From Atherix ibis (lineage: Eukaryota; Arthropoda; Insecta; Diptera; Athericidae): a stretch of 64,000 nt of DNA. Of this stretch, positions 43,701-57,850 are shown piece by piece; the stretch's first letter is position 1, and each line of letters starts with the position of its first letter. The stretch is taken from assembly GCA_958298945.1 (NCBI GenBank), contig OY282608.1, positions 14,485,933 through 14,549,932 of the forward strand. Direction: 5' to 3'. A program made the translations under genes and the position numbers. The notes under the pieces are model-generated. The model searched no databases. It was not told the DNA's origin and worked only from the letters and a program-made list of their open reading frames with translations.

Positions 43701-46400
43701 AAACCAACAAGCCAACAAACCAACAAACGAACAAACCAACAAACCAACAAACCAACAAACCAACAAACGAACAAACCAACAAGCCAACAAACGAATAAAC
43801 CAACAAATTAACAAACGAACAAACCATTAAATCAACAAACCAATAAACCAACAAACCAACAAGCCAACAAACCAACAAACCAACAAACCAAAATACCAAC
43901 AAACCAACAAACCAACAAACGAACAAACCAACAAACCAACAAACCAACAAACCAACAAGCCAACAAGCCAACAAACCAAAAAGCCAACAAACGAACAAAC
44001 CAACAAACCAACAAACCAACAAACCAACAAACCAACAAACCAACAAACCAACAAACCAACAAACCAACAAACCAACATACTATCAAACCAAAAAACCAAC
44101 AAACCAACCAACCAACAAACCAACAAACCAACAAGCCAATAAACCAAAAAATCTATAAACCAACAAACGAACAAACCAACAAACCAACAAACCAACAAAC
44201 CAACAAACCGACAAACCAACAAGCCAACAAGCCAACAAACCAACAAGCCAACAAACCAACAAACCAACAAACCAACAAACCAACAAGCCAAAAAGCCAAC
44301 AAACCAACAAGCCAACAAACCAACAAACCAACAAACCAACAAGCCAACAAACCAACAAACCAACAAACCAACAAACCAACAAACAAACAAACCAACAAGC
44401 CAAAAAGCCAACAAACCAACAAGCCAACAAACCAACAAACCAACAAACCAACAAACCAACAAACCAACAAACCAACAAACCTACAAACCAAGTAACCAAC
44501 AAACCAACAAACCAACAAGCCAACAAACCAATAAACCAACAAACCAAGAAACCAACAAACCAACAAACGAACAAACCAACAAACCAACAAGCCAACAAAC
44601 CAACAAACCAACAAACCAACAAACCAACAAACCAACAAACCAACAAGCCAACAAACCAACAAACGAACAAACCAACAAACCAACAAACCAACAAACCAAC
44701 AAACGAACAAACCAACAAGCCAACAAACGAATAAACCAACAAATTAACAAACGAACAAACCATTAAATCAACAAACCAATAAACCAACAAACCAACAAGC
44801 CAACAAACCAACAAACCAACAAACCAAAATACCAACAAACCAACAAACCAACAAACGAACAAACCAACAAACCAACAAACCAACAAACCAACAAGCCAAC
44901 AAGCCAACAAACCAAAAAGCCAACAAACGAACAAACCAACAAACCAACAAACCAACAAACCAACAAACCAACAAACCAACAAACCAACAAACCAACAAAC
45001 CAACAAACCAACAAACCAACATACTATCAAACCAAAAAACCAACAAACCAACCAACCAACAAACCAACAAACCAACAAGCCAATAAACCAAAAAATCTAT
45101 AAACCAACAAACGAACAAACCAACAAACCAACAAACCAACAAACCAACAAACCGACAAACCAACAAGCCAACAAGCCAACAAACCAACAAGCCAACAAAC
45201 CAACAAACCAACAAACCAACAAACCAACAAGCCAAAAAGCCAACAAACCAACAAGCCAACAAACCAACAAACCAACAAACCAACAAACCAACAAACCAAC
45301 AAACCAACAAACCAACAAACCAACAAACAAACAAACCAACAAACGAACAAACAAACAAACCAACAAACCAACAAAACAACAAATCAACAAACCAACAAAC
45401 CAACAAACCAACAAACTAATAAACCAACAAGCCAACAAACCAACAAACCAACAAACCAACAAACCAAGAAACGAACAAACCAACAAACAACCAAACAAAC
45501 AAACAAACAAACCAACAAACCAACAAACCAACAAACCAAAAAACCAACACACCAACAAACCAACAAACCAATAAACCAACAAACCAACAAACAAACAAAC
45601 CAACAAACCAACAAGACAACAAACCAACAAACCAAGAAACCGACAAACCAACAAACCAACAAGCCAACAAACCAACAAACCAACAAACAAACAAACCAAC
45701 AAACAAACAAACCAACAAACGAACAAACAAACAAACCAACAAACCAACAAATCAACAAACCAAGAAACCAACAAACCAACAAACTAACAAACCAACAAAA
45801 AAACAAACCAACAAACCAACAAACAAACAAACCAACAAACGAACAAACCAACAAACCAACAAACCAACAAACCAACAAACCAACAAACCAACAAACCAAG
45901 AAACCAACATACCATCAAACCAAAAGACCAACAAACCAACAAACCAATAAACCAACAAGCCAATAAACCAAAAAATCAATAAACCAACAAACGAACAAAC
46001 CAACAAACCAACAAACCAACAAACCGACAAACCAACAAGCCAACAAGCCAACAAACCAACAAGCCAATAAACCAACAAACCAACAAACCAACAAACCAAC
46101 AAGCCAAAAAGCCAACAAACCAACAAGCCAACAAACCAACAAACCAACAAACCAACAAACCAACAAACAAACAAACCAACATACGAACAAACAAACAAAC
46201 CAACAAACCAACAAACCAACAAATCAACAAACCAATAAACCAATAAACCAACAAACCAACAAACCAACAAACCAAGAAACGAACAAACCAACAAACAAAC
46301 AAACAAACCAACAAACCAACAAACCAACAAACCAAAAAACCAGCACACCAACAAACCAACAAACCAACAAACCAACAAACCAACAAACCAACAAACAAAC
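37740..46400. repeat. About 10.1-kb higher-order unit, copy 2
   Basis: Second copy of 27640-36300. Differences from copy 1 include a nine-A run with CAAACG near 41122, an extra 936-944-bp duplication at 43530-45340, and a single rather than doubled form of the unit at 33840-35830. Matching fades near 46400 after AAAAAACCAGCACACC (36215 in copy 1, 46335 here). The region contains only octamer satellite. Confidence 0.85.
43530..45340. repeat. 936/944-bp tandem duplication
   Basis: Segments at about 43530-44400 and 44470-45340 match at 936 bp on the left (CCATTAAATC at 43824 and 44760) and 944 bp on the right (ATACTATCAAACC at 44077 and 45021), that is 117 or 118 octamers. The ATACTATC variant, where other copies have ATACCATC, is shared only by this pair, so it arose just before the duplication and dates it after the 10.1-kb event. 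Confidence 0.87.
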
Positions 46401-46479
46401 AAACCAACAAACTAACAAACCAACAAGCCAACAAACCAACACATTAACAAACCAACAAACCAACAAACCAACAAACCAA

Positions 46480-49400
46480 CATACCAACAAACCAAAAAAC
46501 CAACAAACCAACAAACCAACAAAACAACAAACCAACAAGCCAATAAACCAAAAAATCAACAAACCAACAAACGAACAAAACAACAAACAAACAAACCAAG
46601 TAACCAACAAACCAACAAACGAACAAACCAACAAACAAACAAACCAACAAACGAACAAACCAACAAACGAACAAACCAACAAGCCAACAAACCAACAAAC
46701 CAACAAACCAAGAAACCAACAAACCAACAAACCAACAAGCCAACAAATTAGCAAACCAACAAACCAACAAACCAACAAACCAACAAACCAACAAACCAAC
46801 AAACCAACAAACGAACAGACAAACAAACCAACAAACCATTAAACCAACAAACCAACAAACCAACAAACCAAAAAACCAACAAAACAACAAACCAACAAAC
46901 CAACAAACCAACAAACCTACAAACCAAGTAACCAACAAACCAACAAACCAACAAGCCAACAAACCAATAAACCAACAAACCAAGAAACCAACAAACCAAC
47001 AAACGAACAAACCAACAAACCAACAAGCCAACAAACCAACAAACCAACAAACCAACAAACCAACAAACCAACAAACCAACAAGCCAACAAACCAACAAAC
47101 GAACAAACCAACAAACCAACAAACCAACAAACCAACAAACGAACAAACCAACAAGCCAACAAACGAATAAACCAACAAATTAACAAACGAACAAACCATT
47201 AAATCAACAAACCAATAAACCAACAAACCAACAAGCCAACAAACCAACAAACCAACAAACCAAAATACCAACAAACCAACAAACCAACAAACGAACAAAC
47301 CAACAAACCAACAAACCAACAAACCAACAAGCCAACAAGCCAACAAACCAAAAAGCCAACAAACGAACAAACCAACAAACCAACAAACCAACAAACCAAC
47401 AAACCAACAAACCAACAAACCAACAAACCAACAAACCAACATACCATCAAACCAAAAAACCAACAAACCAACAAACCAACAAACCAACAAACCAACAAGC
47501 CAATAAACCAAAAAATCTATAAACCAACAAACGAACAAACCAACAAACCAACAAACCAACAAACCAACAAACCGACAAACCAACAAGCCAACAAGCCAAC
47601 AAACCAACAAGCCAACAAACCAACAAACCAACAAACCAACAAACCAACAAGCCAAAAAGCCAACAAACCAACAAGCCAACAAACCAACAAACCAACAAAC
47701 CAACAAACCAACAAGCCAAAAAGCCAACAAACCAACAAATCAACAAACCAACAAACCAACAAACCAACAAACTAATAAACCAACAAGCCAACAAACCAAC
47801 AAACCAACAAACCAACAAACCAAGAAACGAACAAACCAACAAACAACCAAACAAACAAACAAACAAACCAACAAACCAACAAACCAACAAACCAACAAAC
47901 CCAAAAACCAACACACCAACAAACCAACAAACCAATAAACCAACAAACCAACAAACAAACAAACCAACAAACCAACAAGACAACAAACCAACAAACCAAG
48001 AAACCGACAAACCAACAAACCAACAAGCCAACAAACCAACAAACCAACAAACCAACAAACCAACAAACAAACAAACCAACAAACGAACAAACAAACAAAC
48101 CAACAAACCAACAAATCAACAAACCAAGAAACCAACAAACCAACAAACTAACAAACCAACAAAAAAACAAACCAACAAACCAACAAACAAACAAACCAAC
48201 AAACGAACAAACCAACAAACCAACAAACCAACAAACCAACAAACCAACAAACCAACAAACCAACAAACCAACAAACCAACAAACCAAGAAACCAACATAC
48301 CATCAAACCAAAAAACCAACAAACCAACAAACCAACAAACCAACAAGCCAATAAACCAAAAAATCAATAAACCAACAAACGAACAAACCAACAAACCAAC
48401 AAACCAACAAACCGACAAACCAACAAGCCAACAAGCCAACAAACCAACAAGCCAATAAACCAACAAATTAACAAACCAACAAACCAACAAGCCAAAAAGC
48501 CAACAAACCAACAAGCCAACAAACCAACAAACCAACAAACCAACAAACCAACAAACAAACAAACCAACATACGAACAAACAAACAAACCAACAAACCAAC
48601 AAACCAACAAATCAACAAACCAATAAACCAATAAACCAACAAACCAACAAACCAACAAACCAAGAAACGAACAAACCAACAAACAACCGAACAAACAAAC
48701 AAACAAACCAACAAACCAACAAACCAAAAAACCAGCGAACCAACAAACCAACAAACGAACAAACCAACAAACCAAAAAACAAACAAACCAACAAGCCAAC
48801 AAGCCAACAAACCAACAAGCCAACAAACGAACAAACCAACAAATCAATAAACCAACAAACGAACAAACCAACAAATCCAACAAACCAACAAACCAACAAA
48901 CCAACAAACCAACAAACCAACAAACCAACAAACCAACAAACCAACATACCAACAAACCAAAAAACCAACAAACCAACAAACCAACAAAACAACAAACCAA
49001 CAAGCCAATAAACCAAAAAATCAACAAACCAACAAACGAACAAAACAACAAACAAACAAACCAAGTAACCAACAAACCAACAAACGAACAAACCAACAAA
49101 CAAACAAACCAACAAACGAACAAACCAACAAACGAACAAACCAACAAGCCAACAAACCAACAAACCAACAAACCAAGAAACCAACAAACCAACAAACCAA
49201 CAAGCCAACAAATTAGCAAACCAACAAACCAACAAACCAACAAACCAACAAACCAACAAACCAACAAACCAACAAACGAACAGACAAACAAACCAACAAA
49301 CCATTAAACCAACAAACCAACAAACCAACAAACCAAAAAACCAACAAAACAACAAACCAACAAACCAACAAACCAACAAACCTACAAACCAAGTAACCAA

Positions 49401-50800
49401 CAAACCAACAAACCAACAAGCCAACAAACCAATAAACCAACAAACCAACAAACCAACAAACCAACAAACAAACAAACCAACAAACCAACAAGCCAACAAA
49501 CCAACAAACCAACAAACCAACAAACCAACAAACCAACAAACCAACATGCCAACAAACCAACAAACGAACAAACCAACAAACCAACAAACCAACAAACGAA
49601 CAAACCAACAAGCCAACAAACGAATAAACCAACAAATTAACAAACGAACAAACCATTAAATCAACAAACCAATAAACCAACAAACCAACAAGCCAACAAA
49701 CCAACAAACCAACAAACCAAAATACCAACAAACCAACAAACCAACAAACGAACAAACCAACAAACCAACAAACCAACAAACCAACAAGCCAACAAGCCAA
49801 CAAACCAAAAAGCCAACAAACGAACAAACCAACAAACCAACAAACCAACAAACCAACAAACCAACAAACCAACAAACCAACAAACCAACAAACCAACATA
49901 CCATCAAACCAAAAAACCAACAAACCAACAAACCAACAAACCAACAAACCAACAAGCCAATAAACGAAAAAATCTATAAACCAACAAACGAACAAACCAA
50001 CAAACCAACAAACCAACAAACCAACAAACCGACAAACCAACAAGCCAACAAGCCAACAAACCAACAAGCCAACAAACCAACAAACCAACAAACCAACAAA
50101 CCAACAAGCCAAAAAGCCAACAAACCAACAAGCCAACAAACCAACAAACCAACAAACCAACAAACCAACAAACCAACAAACCAACAAACCAACAAACCAA
50201 CAAACAAACAAACCAACAAACGAACAAACAAACAAACCAACAAACCAACAAAACAACAAATCAACAAACCAACAAACCAACAAACCAACAAACTAATAAA
50301 CCAACAAGCCAACAAACCAACAAACCAACAAACCAAGAAACCAAGAAACGAACAAACCAACAAACAACCAAACAAACAAACAAACAAACCAACAAACCAA
50401 CAAACCAACAAACCAAAAAACCAACACACCAACAAACCAACAAACCAATAAACCAACAAACCAACAAACAAACAAACCAACAAACCAACAAGACAACAAA
50501 CCAACAAACCAAGAAACCGACAAACCAACAAACCAACAAGCCAACAAACCAACAAACCAACAAACAAACAAACCAACAAACAAACAAACCAACAAACGAA
50601 CAAACAAACAAACCAACAAACCAACAAATCAACAAACCAAGAAACCAACAAACCAACAAACTAACAAACCAACAAAAAAACAAACCAACAAACCAACAAA
50701 CAAACAAACCAACAAACGAACAAACCAACAAACCAACAAACCAACAAACCAACAAACCAACAAACCAACAAACCAAGAAACCAACATACCATCAAACCAA
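46480..50800. repeat. About 2.46-kb tandem duplication
   Basis: Segments at about 46480-48300 and 48940-50800 match at 2457-2513 bp. CCATTAAATC lies at 47196 and 49653 (2457 bp). The AAATTAGCAAACC variants at about 46745 and 49210 are 2465 bp apart. The second copy also matches 45000-45900 at 4877 bp, so related units tile 43.5-50.8 kb. Copy-specific variants include CAACATGCC near 49543. Confidence 0.83.
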
Positions 50801-51099
50801 AAAACCAACAAACCAACAAACCAACAAACCAACAAGCCAATAAACCAAAAAATTAATTAACCAACAAACGAACAAACCAACAAACCAACAAACCAACTAA
50901 ACCGACAAACCAACAAGCCAACAAGCCAACAAACCAACAAGCCAATAAACCAACAAACCAACAAACCAACAAACCAACAAGCCAAAAAGCCAAAAAGCCA
51001 ACAAACCAACAAGCCAACAAACCAACAACCAACAAACCAACAAACCAACAAACAAACAAACCAACATACGAACAAACAAACAAACCAACAAACCAACAA

Positions 51100-52370
51100 A
51101 CCAACAAATCAACAAACCAATAAACCAATAAACCAACAAACCAACAAACCAACAAACCAAGAAACGAACAAACCAACAAACAACCAAACAAACAAACAAA
51201 CAAACCAACAAACCAACAAACCAACAAACCAAAAAACCAGCACACCAACAAACCAACAAACCAACAAACCAACAAACCAACAAACAAACAAACCAACAAA
51301 CTAACAAACCAATAAGCCAACAAACCAACAAACCAACAAACCAACAAACCAAAAAACGAACAAACCAACAAACCAACAAACCAACAAACCAACAAACCAA
51401 CACACCAACAAACCAACAAACCAACAAACCAACAAACCAACAAACCAACAAACCAACAAACAAACAAACCAACAAACCAACAAACCAACAAACCAAGAAA
51501 CCAGCAAACCAACAAACCAACAAGTCAACAAACTAACAAACCAACAAAGCAACAAACCAACAAACCAACAAACGAACAAACAAACAAACCAACAAACCAA
51601 CAAACCAACAAACCAACAAACCAACAAACCAACAAACCAACAAACCAACAAACCAACAAACCAATAAACCAAAAAACCAACAAACCAACAAGCCAACAAA
51701 CCAACAAACCTACAAACCAAGTAACCAACAAACCAAAAAACCAACAAACCAACAAACCAACAAACGAACAAACCAAAAAACCTACAAACAAACAAACCAA
51801 CAAACGAACAAACGAACAAACCAACAAACCAACAAACCAACAAACCAACAAACCAACAAACTAACAAACCAACAAACCAAGTAACCAACAAACCAACAAA
51901 ACAAAAAGCCAACAAACCAACAAATCAACAAACGAACAACCGAACAAACCAACAAATGAACAAACCAACAAACCAACAAACCAACAGACAAACAAATCAA
52001 CAAACCAAGAAACCAACAAACCAGCAAACCAACAAACCAACAAGCCAACAAACCAACAAACCAACAAACCAACAAACCAACAAACAAACAAACCAACAAA
52101 CGAACAAACAAACAAACTAACAAACCAACAAACCAACAAATCAACAAACCAACAAACCAACAAACCAACAAACTAACAAACCAACAAGCCAACAAACCAA
52201 CAAACCAACAAACCAAGAAACGAACAAACCAACAAACAACCAAACAAACAAACAAACAAACCAACAAACCAACAAACCAACAAACCAAAAAACCAACACA
52301 CCAACAAACAAACAAACCAACAAACCAACAAACCAACAAACCAAGAAACCAACAAACCAACAAACCAACA
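51100..52370. repeat. Dispersed segment, copy 2 (partner at 36.3-37.5 kb)
   Basis: Partner of 36300-37460 at 14913 bp. Part of it recurs again about 2031 bp downstream (CAACAAAACAAAAAGCC at 51894 and 53925), so this unit is tandem-amplified in block E but single in block D. That favours block E as the home domain, though direction of transfer is inference. Confidence 0.8.
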
Positions 52371-52899
52371 AGTCAACAAACTAACAAACCAACAAAGCAA
52401 CAAACCAACAAACCAACAAACCTACAAACCAACAAACCAAAAAACCAACAAACCAAGAAACCAACAAACCAACAAGCCAACAAACCAACAAACCAACAAA
52501 CCAACAAACAAACAAACAAACAAACCAACAAACCAACAAACCAACAAACCAACAAACCAACTAACCAACAAACCAATAACCCAAAAAACCAACAAACCAA
52601 CAAGCCAACAAACCAACAAACCTACAAACCAAGTAACCAACAAACCAAAAAACCAACAAACCAACAAACCAACAAACGAACAAACCAAAAAACCAACAAA
52701 CCAAAAAACCAACAAACCAACAAACCAACAAGCCAACAAACCAACAAACCAACAAACCAACAAACCAACAAACCAACAAACCAACAAACAAACAAACCGA
52801 CAAACAAGCAAACCAACAAACCAACAAACCAACAAACCAACAAGCCAATAAACCAAAAAATCAACAAACCAACAAACGAACAAACCAACAAACCAAGTA

Positions 52900-53650
52900 A
52901 CCAACAAGCCAACAAACCAACAAACCAACAAACTAACAAACCAACAAACCAACAAACCAACAAACCAACAAACCAACAAACCAACAAACTAACAAACCAA
53001 CAAACCAACAAACCAAGTAACCAACAAACCAACAAACCAACAAGCCAACAAACCAACAAATCAACAAACGAACAAACGAACAAACCAACAAATGAACAAA
53101 CCAACAAACCAACAAACCACCAGACAAACAAACCAACAAACCAACAAGCCAACAAACCAACAAGCCAACAAACCAACAAACCACGAAACGAACAAACAAA
53201 CAAACCAACAAACCAACAAACCAACAAACCAACAAACCAAGTAACCAACAAACCAACAAACGAACAAACCAACAAACAAACAAACCAACAAATGAACAAA
53301 CCAACAAACGAACAAACCAACAAACCAACAAACCAACAAACAAACAAACCAACAAACCAACAAACCAAGAAACCAAGAAACCAAGGAACCAACAAACCAA
53401 CAAACCAACAAGCCAACAAACCAACAAACCAACAAAGCAACAAACCAACAAACCAAAAAACCAATAAACCAACAAACCAACAAGCCACAAACAAACAAAC
53501 CAACAAACCAACAAACGAACAAAGAAACAAACCAACAAACCAACAAACCAACAAACCAACAAACCAATAAACCAAAAAACCAACAAACCAACAAGCCAAC
53601 AAACCAACAAACCTACAAACCAAGTAACCAACAAACAAACTAACCAACAA
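52900..53650. repeat. Higher-order segment, copy 1 of a 2.07-kb-spaced pair
   Basis: Matches about 54960-55720 at 2063-2071 bp. ATGAACAAACC lies at 53292 and 55355, and the unusual CAAGCCACAAACAAAC at 53481 and 55552. A third relative near 58999 has CAAGCCACAATTAAAC. Copy differences include ACCAAGGAACC near 53393 versus ACCAAGAAACC near 55449. Confidence 0.83.
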
Positions 53651-54959
53651 GCCAACAAACCAATAAACCAACAAACCAAAAAACCAACAAACCAACAAAC
53701 GAACAAGCCAACAAACCAACAAGCCAACAAACCAACAAACCAACAAACCAACAAACCAACAAACCAACAAACCAACAAACCAACAACCGAACAAACCAAC
53801 AAGCCAACAAACCAACAAACCAACAAAGGAACAAACGAACAAACCAACAAACCAACAAACCAACAAACCAACAAACCAACAAACCAACAAACTAACAAAC
53901 CAACAAACCAAGTAACCAACAAACCAACAAAACAAAAAGCCAACAAACCAACAAATCAACAAACGAACAACCGAACAAACCAACAAATGAACAAACCAAC
54001 AAACCAACAAACCAACAGACAAACAAACCAACAAACCAAGAAACCAACAAACCAGCAAACCAACAAACCAACAAGCCAACAAACCAACAAACCAACAAAC
54101 CAACAAACCAACAAACAAACAAACCAACAAACGAACAAACAAACAAACTAACAAACCAACAAACCAACAAATCAACAAACCAACAAACCAACAAACTAAC
54201 AAACCAACAAGCCAACAAACCAACAAACCAACAAACCAAGAAACGAACAAACCAACAAACAACCAAACAAACAAACAAACAAACCAACAAACCAACAAAC
54301 CAACAAACCAAAAAACCAACACACCAACAAACAAACAAACCAACAAACCAACAAACCAAGAAACCAACAAACCAACAAACCAACAAGTCAACAAACTAAC
54401 AAACCAACAAAGCAACAAACCAACAAACCAACAAACCTACAAACCAACAAACCAAAAAACCAACAAACCAAGAAACCAACAAACCAACAAGCCAACAAAC
54501 CAACAAACCAACAAACCAACAAACAAACAAACAAACAAACCAACAAACCAACAAACCAACAAACCAACTAACCAACAAACCAATAAACCAATAAACCAAA
54601 AAACCAACAAACCAACAAGCCAACAAACCAACAAACCTACAAACCAAGTAACCAACAAACCAAAAAACCAACAAACCAACAAACCAACAAACGAACAAAC
54701 CAAAAAACCAACAAACCAAAAAACCAACAAACCAACAAACCAACAAGCCAACAAACCAACAAACCAACAAACCAACAAACCAACAAACCAACTAACCAAC
54801 AAACAAACAAACCGACAAACAAGCAAACCAACAAACCAACAAACCAACAAACCAACAAGCCAATAAACCAAAAAATCAACAAACCAACAAACGAACAAAC
54901 CAAAAAGCCAACAAACCAACAAACCAACAAACGAACAAACCAACAAACCAACAAACCAA

Positions 54960-55720
54960 CTAACCAACAAGCCAACAAACCAACAAACCAACAAACTAAC
55001 AAACCAACAAACCAACAAACCAACAAACCAACAAACCAACAAACCAACAAACTAACAAACCAACAAACCAACAAACCAAGTAACCAACAAACCAACAAAC
55101 CAACAAGCCAACAAACCAACAAATCAACAAACGAACAAACGAACAAACCAACAAATGAACAAACCAACAAACCAACAAACCACCAGACAAACAAACCAAC
55201 AAACCAACAAGCCAACAAACCAACAAGCCAACAAACCAACAAACCACGAAACGAACAAACAAACAAACCAACAAACCAACAAACCAACAAACCAACAAAC
55301 CAAGTAACCAACAAACCAACAAACGAACAAACCAACAAACAAACAAACCAACAAATGAACAAACCAACAAACGAACAAACCAACAAACCAACAAACCAAC
55401 AAACAAACAAACCAACAAACCAACAAACCAAGAAACCAAGAAACCAAGAAACCAACAAACCAACAAACCAACAAGCCAACAAACCAACAAACCAACAAAG
55501 CAACAAACCAACAAACCAACAAACCAAAAAACCAATAAACCAACAAACCAACAAGCCACAAACAAACAAACCAACAAACCAACAAGCGAACAAAGAAACA
55601 AACCAACAAACCAACAAACCAACAAACCAACAAACCAATAAACCAAAAAACCAACAAACCAACAAGCCAACAAACCAACAAACCTACAAACCAAGTAACC
55701 AACAAACAAACTAACCAACA
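54960..55720. repeat. Higher-order segment, copy 2 of a 2.07-kb-spaced pair
   Basis: Second copy of 52900-53650. It shares the CCACCAGACAAAC variant near 55181 and the CCACGAAACG variant near 55245 with the first copy. A copy-specific CAAGCGAAC appears near 55583 where copy 1 has CAAACGAAC. Only satellite sequence is present. Confidence 0.82.
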
Positions 55721-55849
55721 AGCCAACAAACCAATAAACCAACAAACCAAAAAACCAACAAACCAACACACGAACAAGCCAACAAACCAACAAGCCAACA
55801 AACCAACAAACCAACAAACCAACAAACCAACAAACCAACAAACCAACAA

Positions 55850-57850
55850 ACCAACAAACCAACAACAGAACAAACCAACAAGCCAACAAACCAACAAACC
55901 AACAAACGAACAAACGAACAAACCAACAAACCAACAAACCAACAAACCAACAAACCAACAAACCAACAAACGAACAAACCAACAAGCCAACAAACCAAAA
56001 AACCAACAAACCAACAAACGAACAAGCCAACAAACCAACAAGCCAACAAACCAACAAACCAACAAACCAACAAACGAACAAACCAACAAACCAACAAACC
56101 AACAAACCAACAAGCCAACAAACCAACAAACCAACAAACCAACAAACCAACAAACCAACAAACCAACAAACCAACAAACCAACAAACCAACAAACCAACA
56201 AACCAACAAACTAACAAACCAACAAACCAACAAACCAAGTAACCAACAAACCAACAAACCAACAAGCCAACAAACCAACAAATCAACAAACGAACAAACG
56301 AACAAACCAACAAATGAACAAACCAACAAACCAACAGACAAACAAACCAACAAACCAAGAAACCAACAAACCAACAAACCAACAAGCCAACAAACCAACA
56401 AACCAACAAACCAACAAACTAACAAACCAACAAATAAACAAACCAACAAACGAACAAACAAACAAACCAACAAACCAACAAACCAACAAATCAACAAACC
56501 AACAAACCAACAAACCAACAAACTTACAAACCAACAAACCAATAAACGAACAAACCAACAAACAACCAAACAAACAAACAAACAAACCAACAAACCAAAA
56601 AACCAACACACCAACAAACAAACAAACCAACAAACCAACAAACCAAGAAACCAACAAACCAACAAACCAACAAGTCAACAAACTGACAAACCAACAAAGC
56701 AACAAACCAACAAACCAACAAACCAACAAACCAAAAAACCAACAAACCAACAAACCAACAAACCAACAAGCCAACAAACCAACAAACCAACAAACCAACA
56801 AACAAACAAACAAACAAACCAACAAACCAACAAACGAACAAACCAAAAAACCAACAAACCAAAAAACCAACAAACCAACAAACCAACAAGCCAACAAACC
56901 AACAAACCAACAAACCAACAAACCAACAAACCAACAAACAAACAAACCAACAAACGAACAAACAAACAAACCAACAAACCAACAAACCAACAAACCAACA
57001 ACCGAACAAACCAACAAGCCAACAAACCAACAAACCAACAAACGAACAAACGAACAAACCAACAAACCAACAAACCAACAAACCAACAAACCAACAAACC
57101 AACAAACGAACAAACCAACAAGCCAACAAACCAAAAAACCAACAAACCAACAAACGAACAAGCCAACAAACCAACAAGCCAACAAACCAACAAACCAACA
57201 AACCAACAAACGAACAAACCAACAAACCAACAAACCAACAAGCCAACAAGCCAACAAACCAACAAACCAACAAACCAACAAACCAACAAACCAACAAACC
57301 AACAAACCAACAAACCAACAAACCAACAAACCAACAAACCAACAAACTAACAAACCAACAAACCAACAAACCAAGTAACCAACAAACCAACAAACCAACA
57401 AGCCAACAAACCAACAAATCAACAAACGAACAAACGAACAAACCAACAAATGAACAAACCAACAAACCAACAAACCAACAGACAAACAAACCAACAAACC
57501 AAGAAACCAACAAACCAACAAACCAACAAGCCAACAAACCAACAAACCAACAAACCAACAAACCAACAAACCAACAAATAAACAAACCAACAAACGAACA
57601 AACAAACAAACCAACAAACCAACAAACCAACAAATCAACAAACCAACAAACCAACAAACCAACAAACTTACAAACCAACAAACCAATAAACGAACAAACC
57701 AACAAACAACCAAACAAACAAACAAACAAACCAACAAACCAAAAAACCAACACACCAACAAACAAACAAACCAACAAACCAACAAACCAAGAAACCAACA
57801 AACCAACAAACCAACAAGTCAACAAACTAACAAACCAACAAAGCAACAAA
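55850..57850. repeat. About 1.14-kb tandem duplication
   Basis: Segments at about 55850-56700 and 56990-57850 match at 1136-1144 bp (142-143 octamers). CAAGTCAACAAACT lies at 56671 and 57815, and AAACTTACAAACC near 56520 and 57664. One base difference is visible at the first anchor: AACTGAC in copy 1, AACTAAC in copy 2. Confidence 0.85.
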
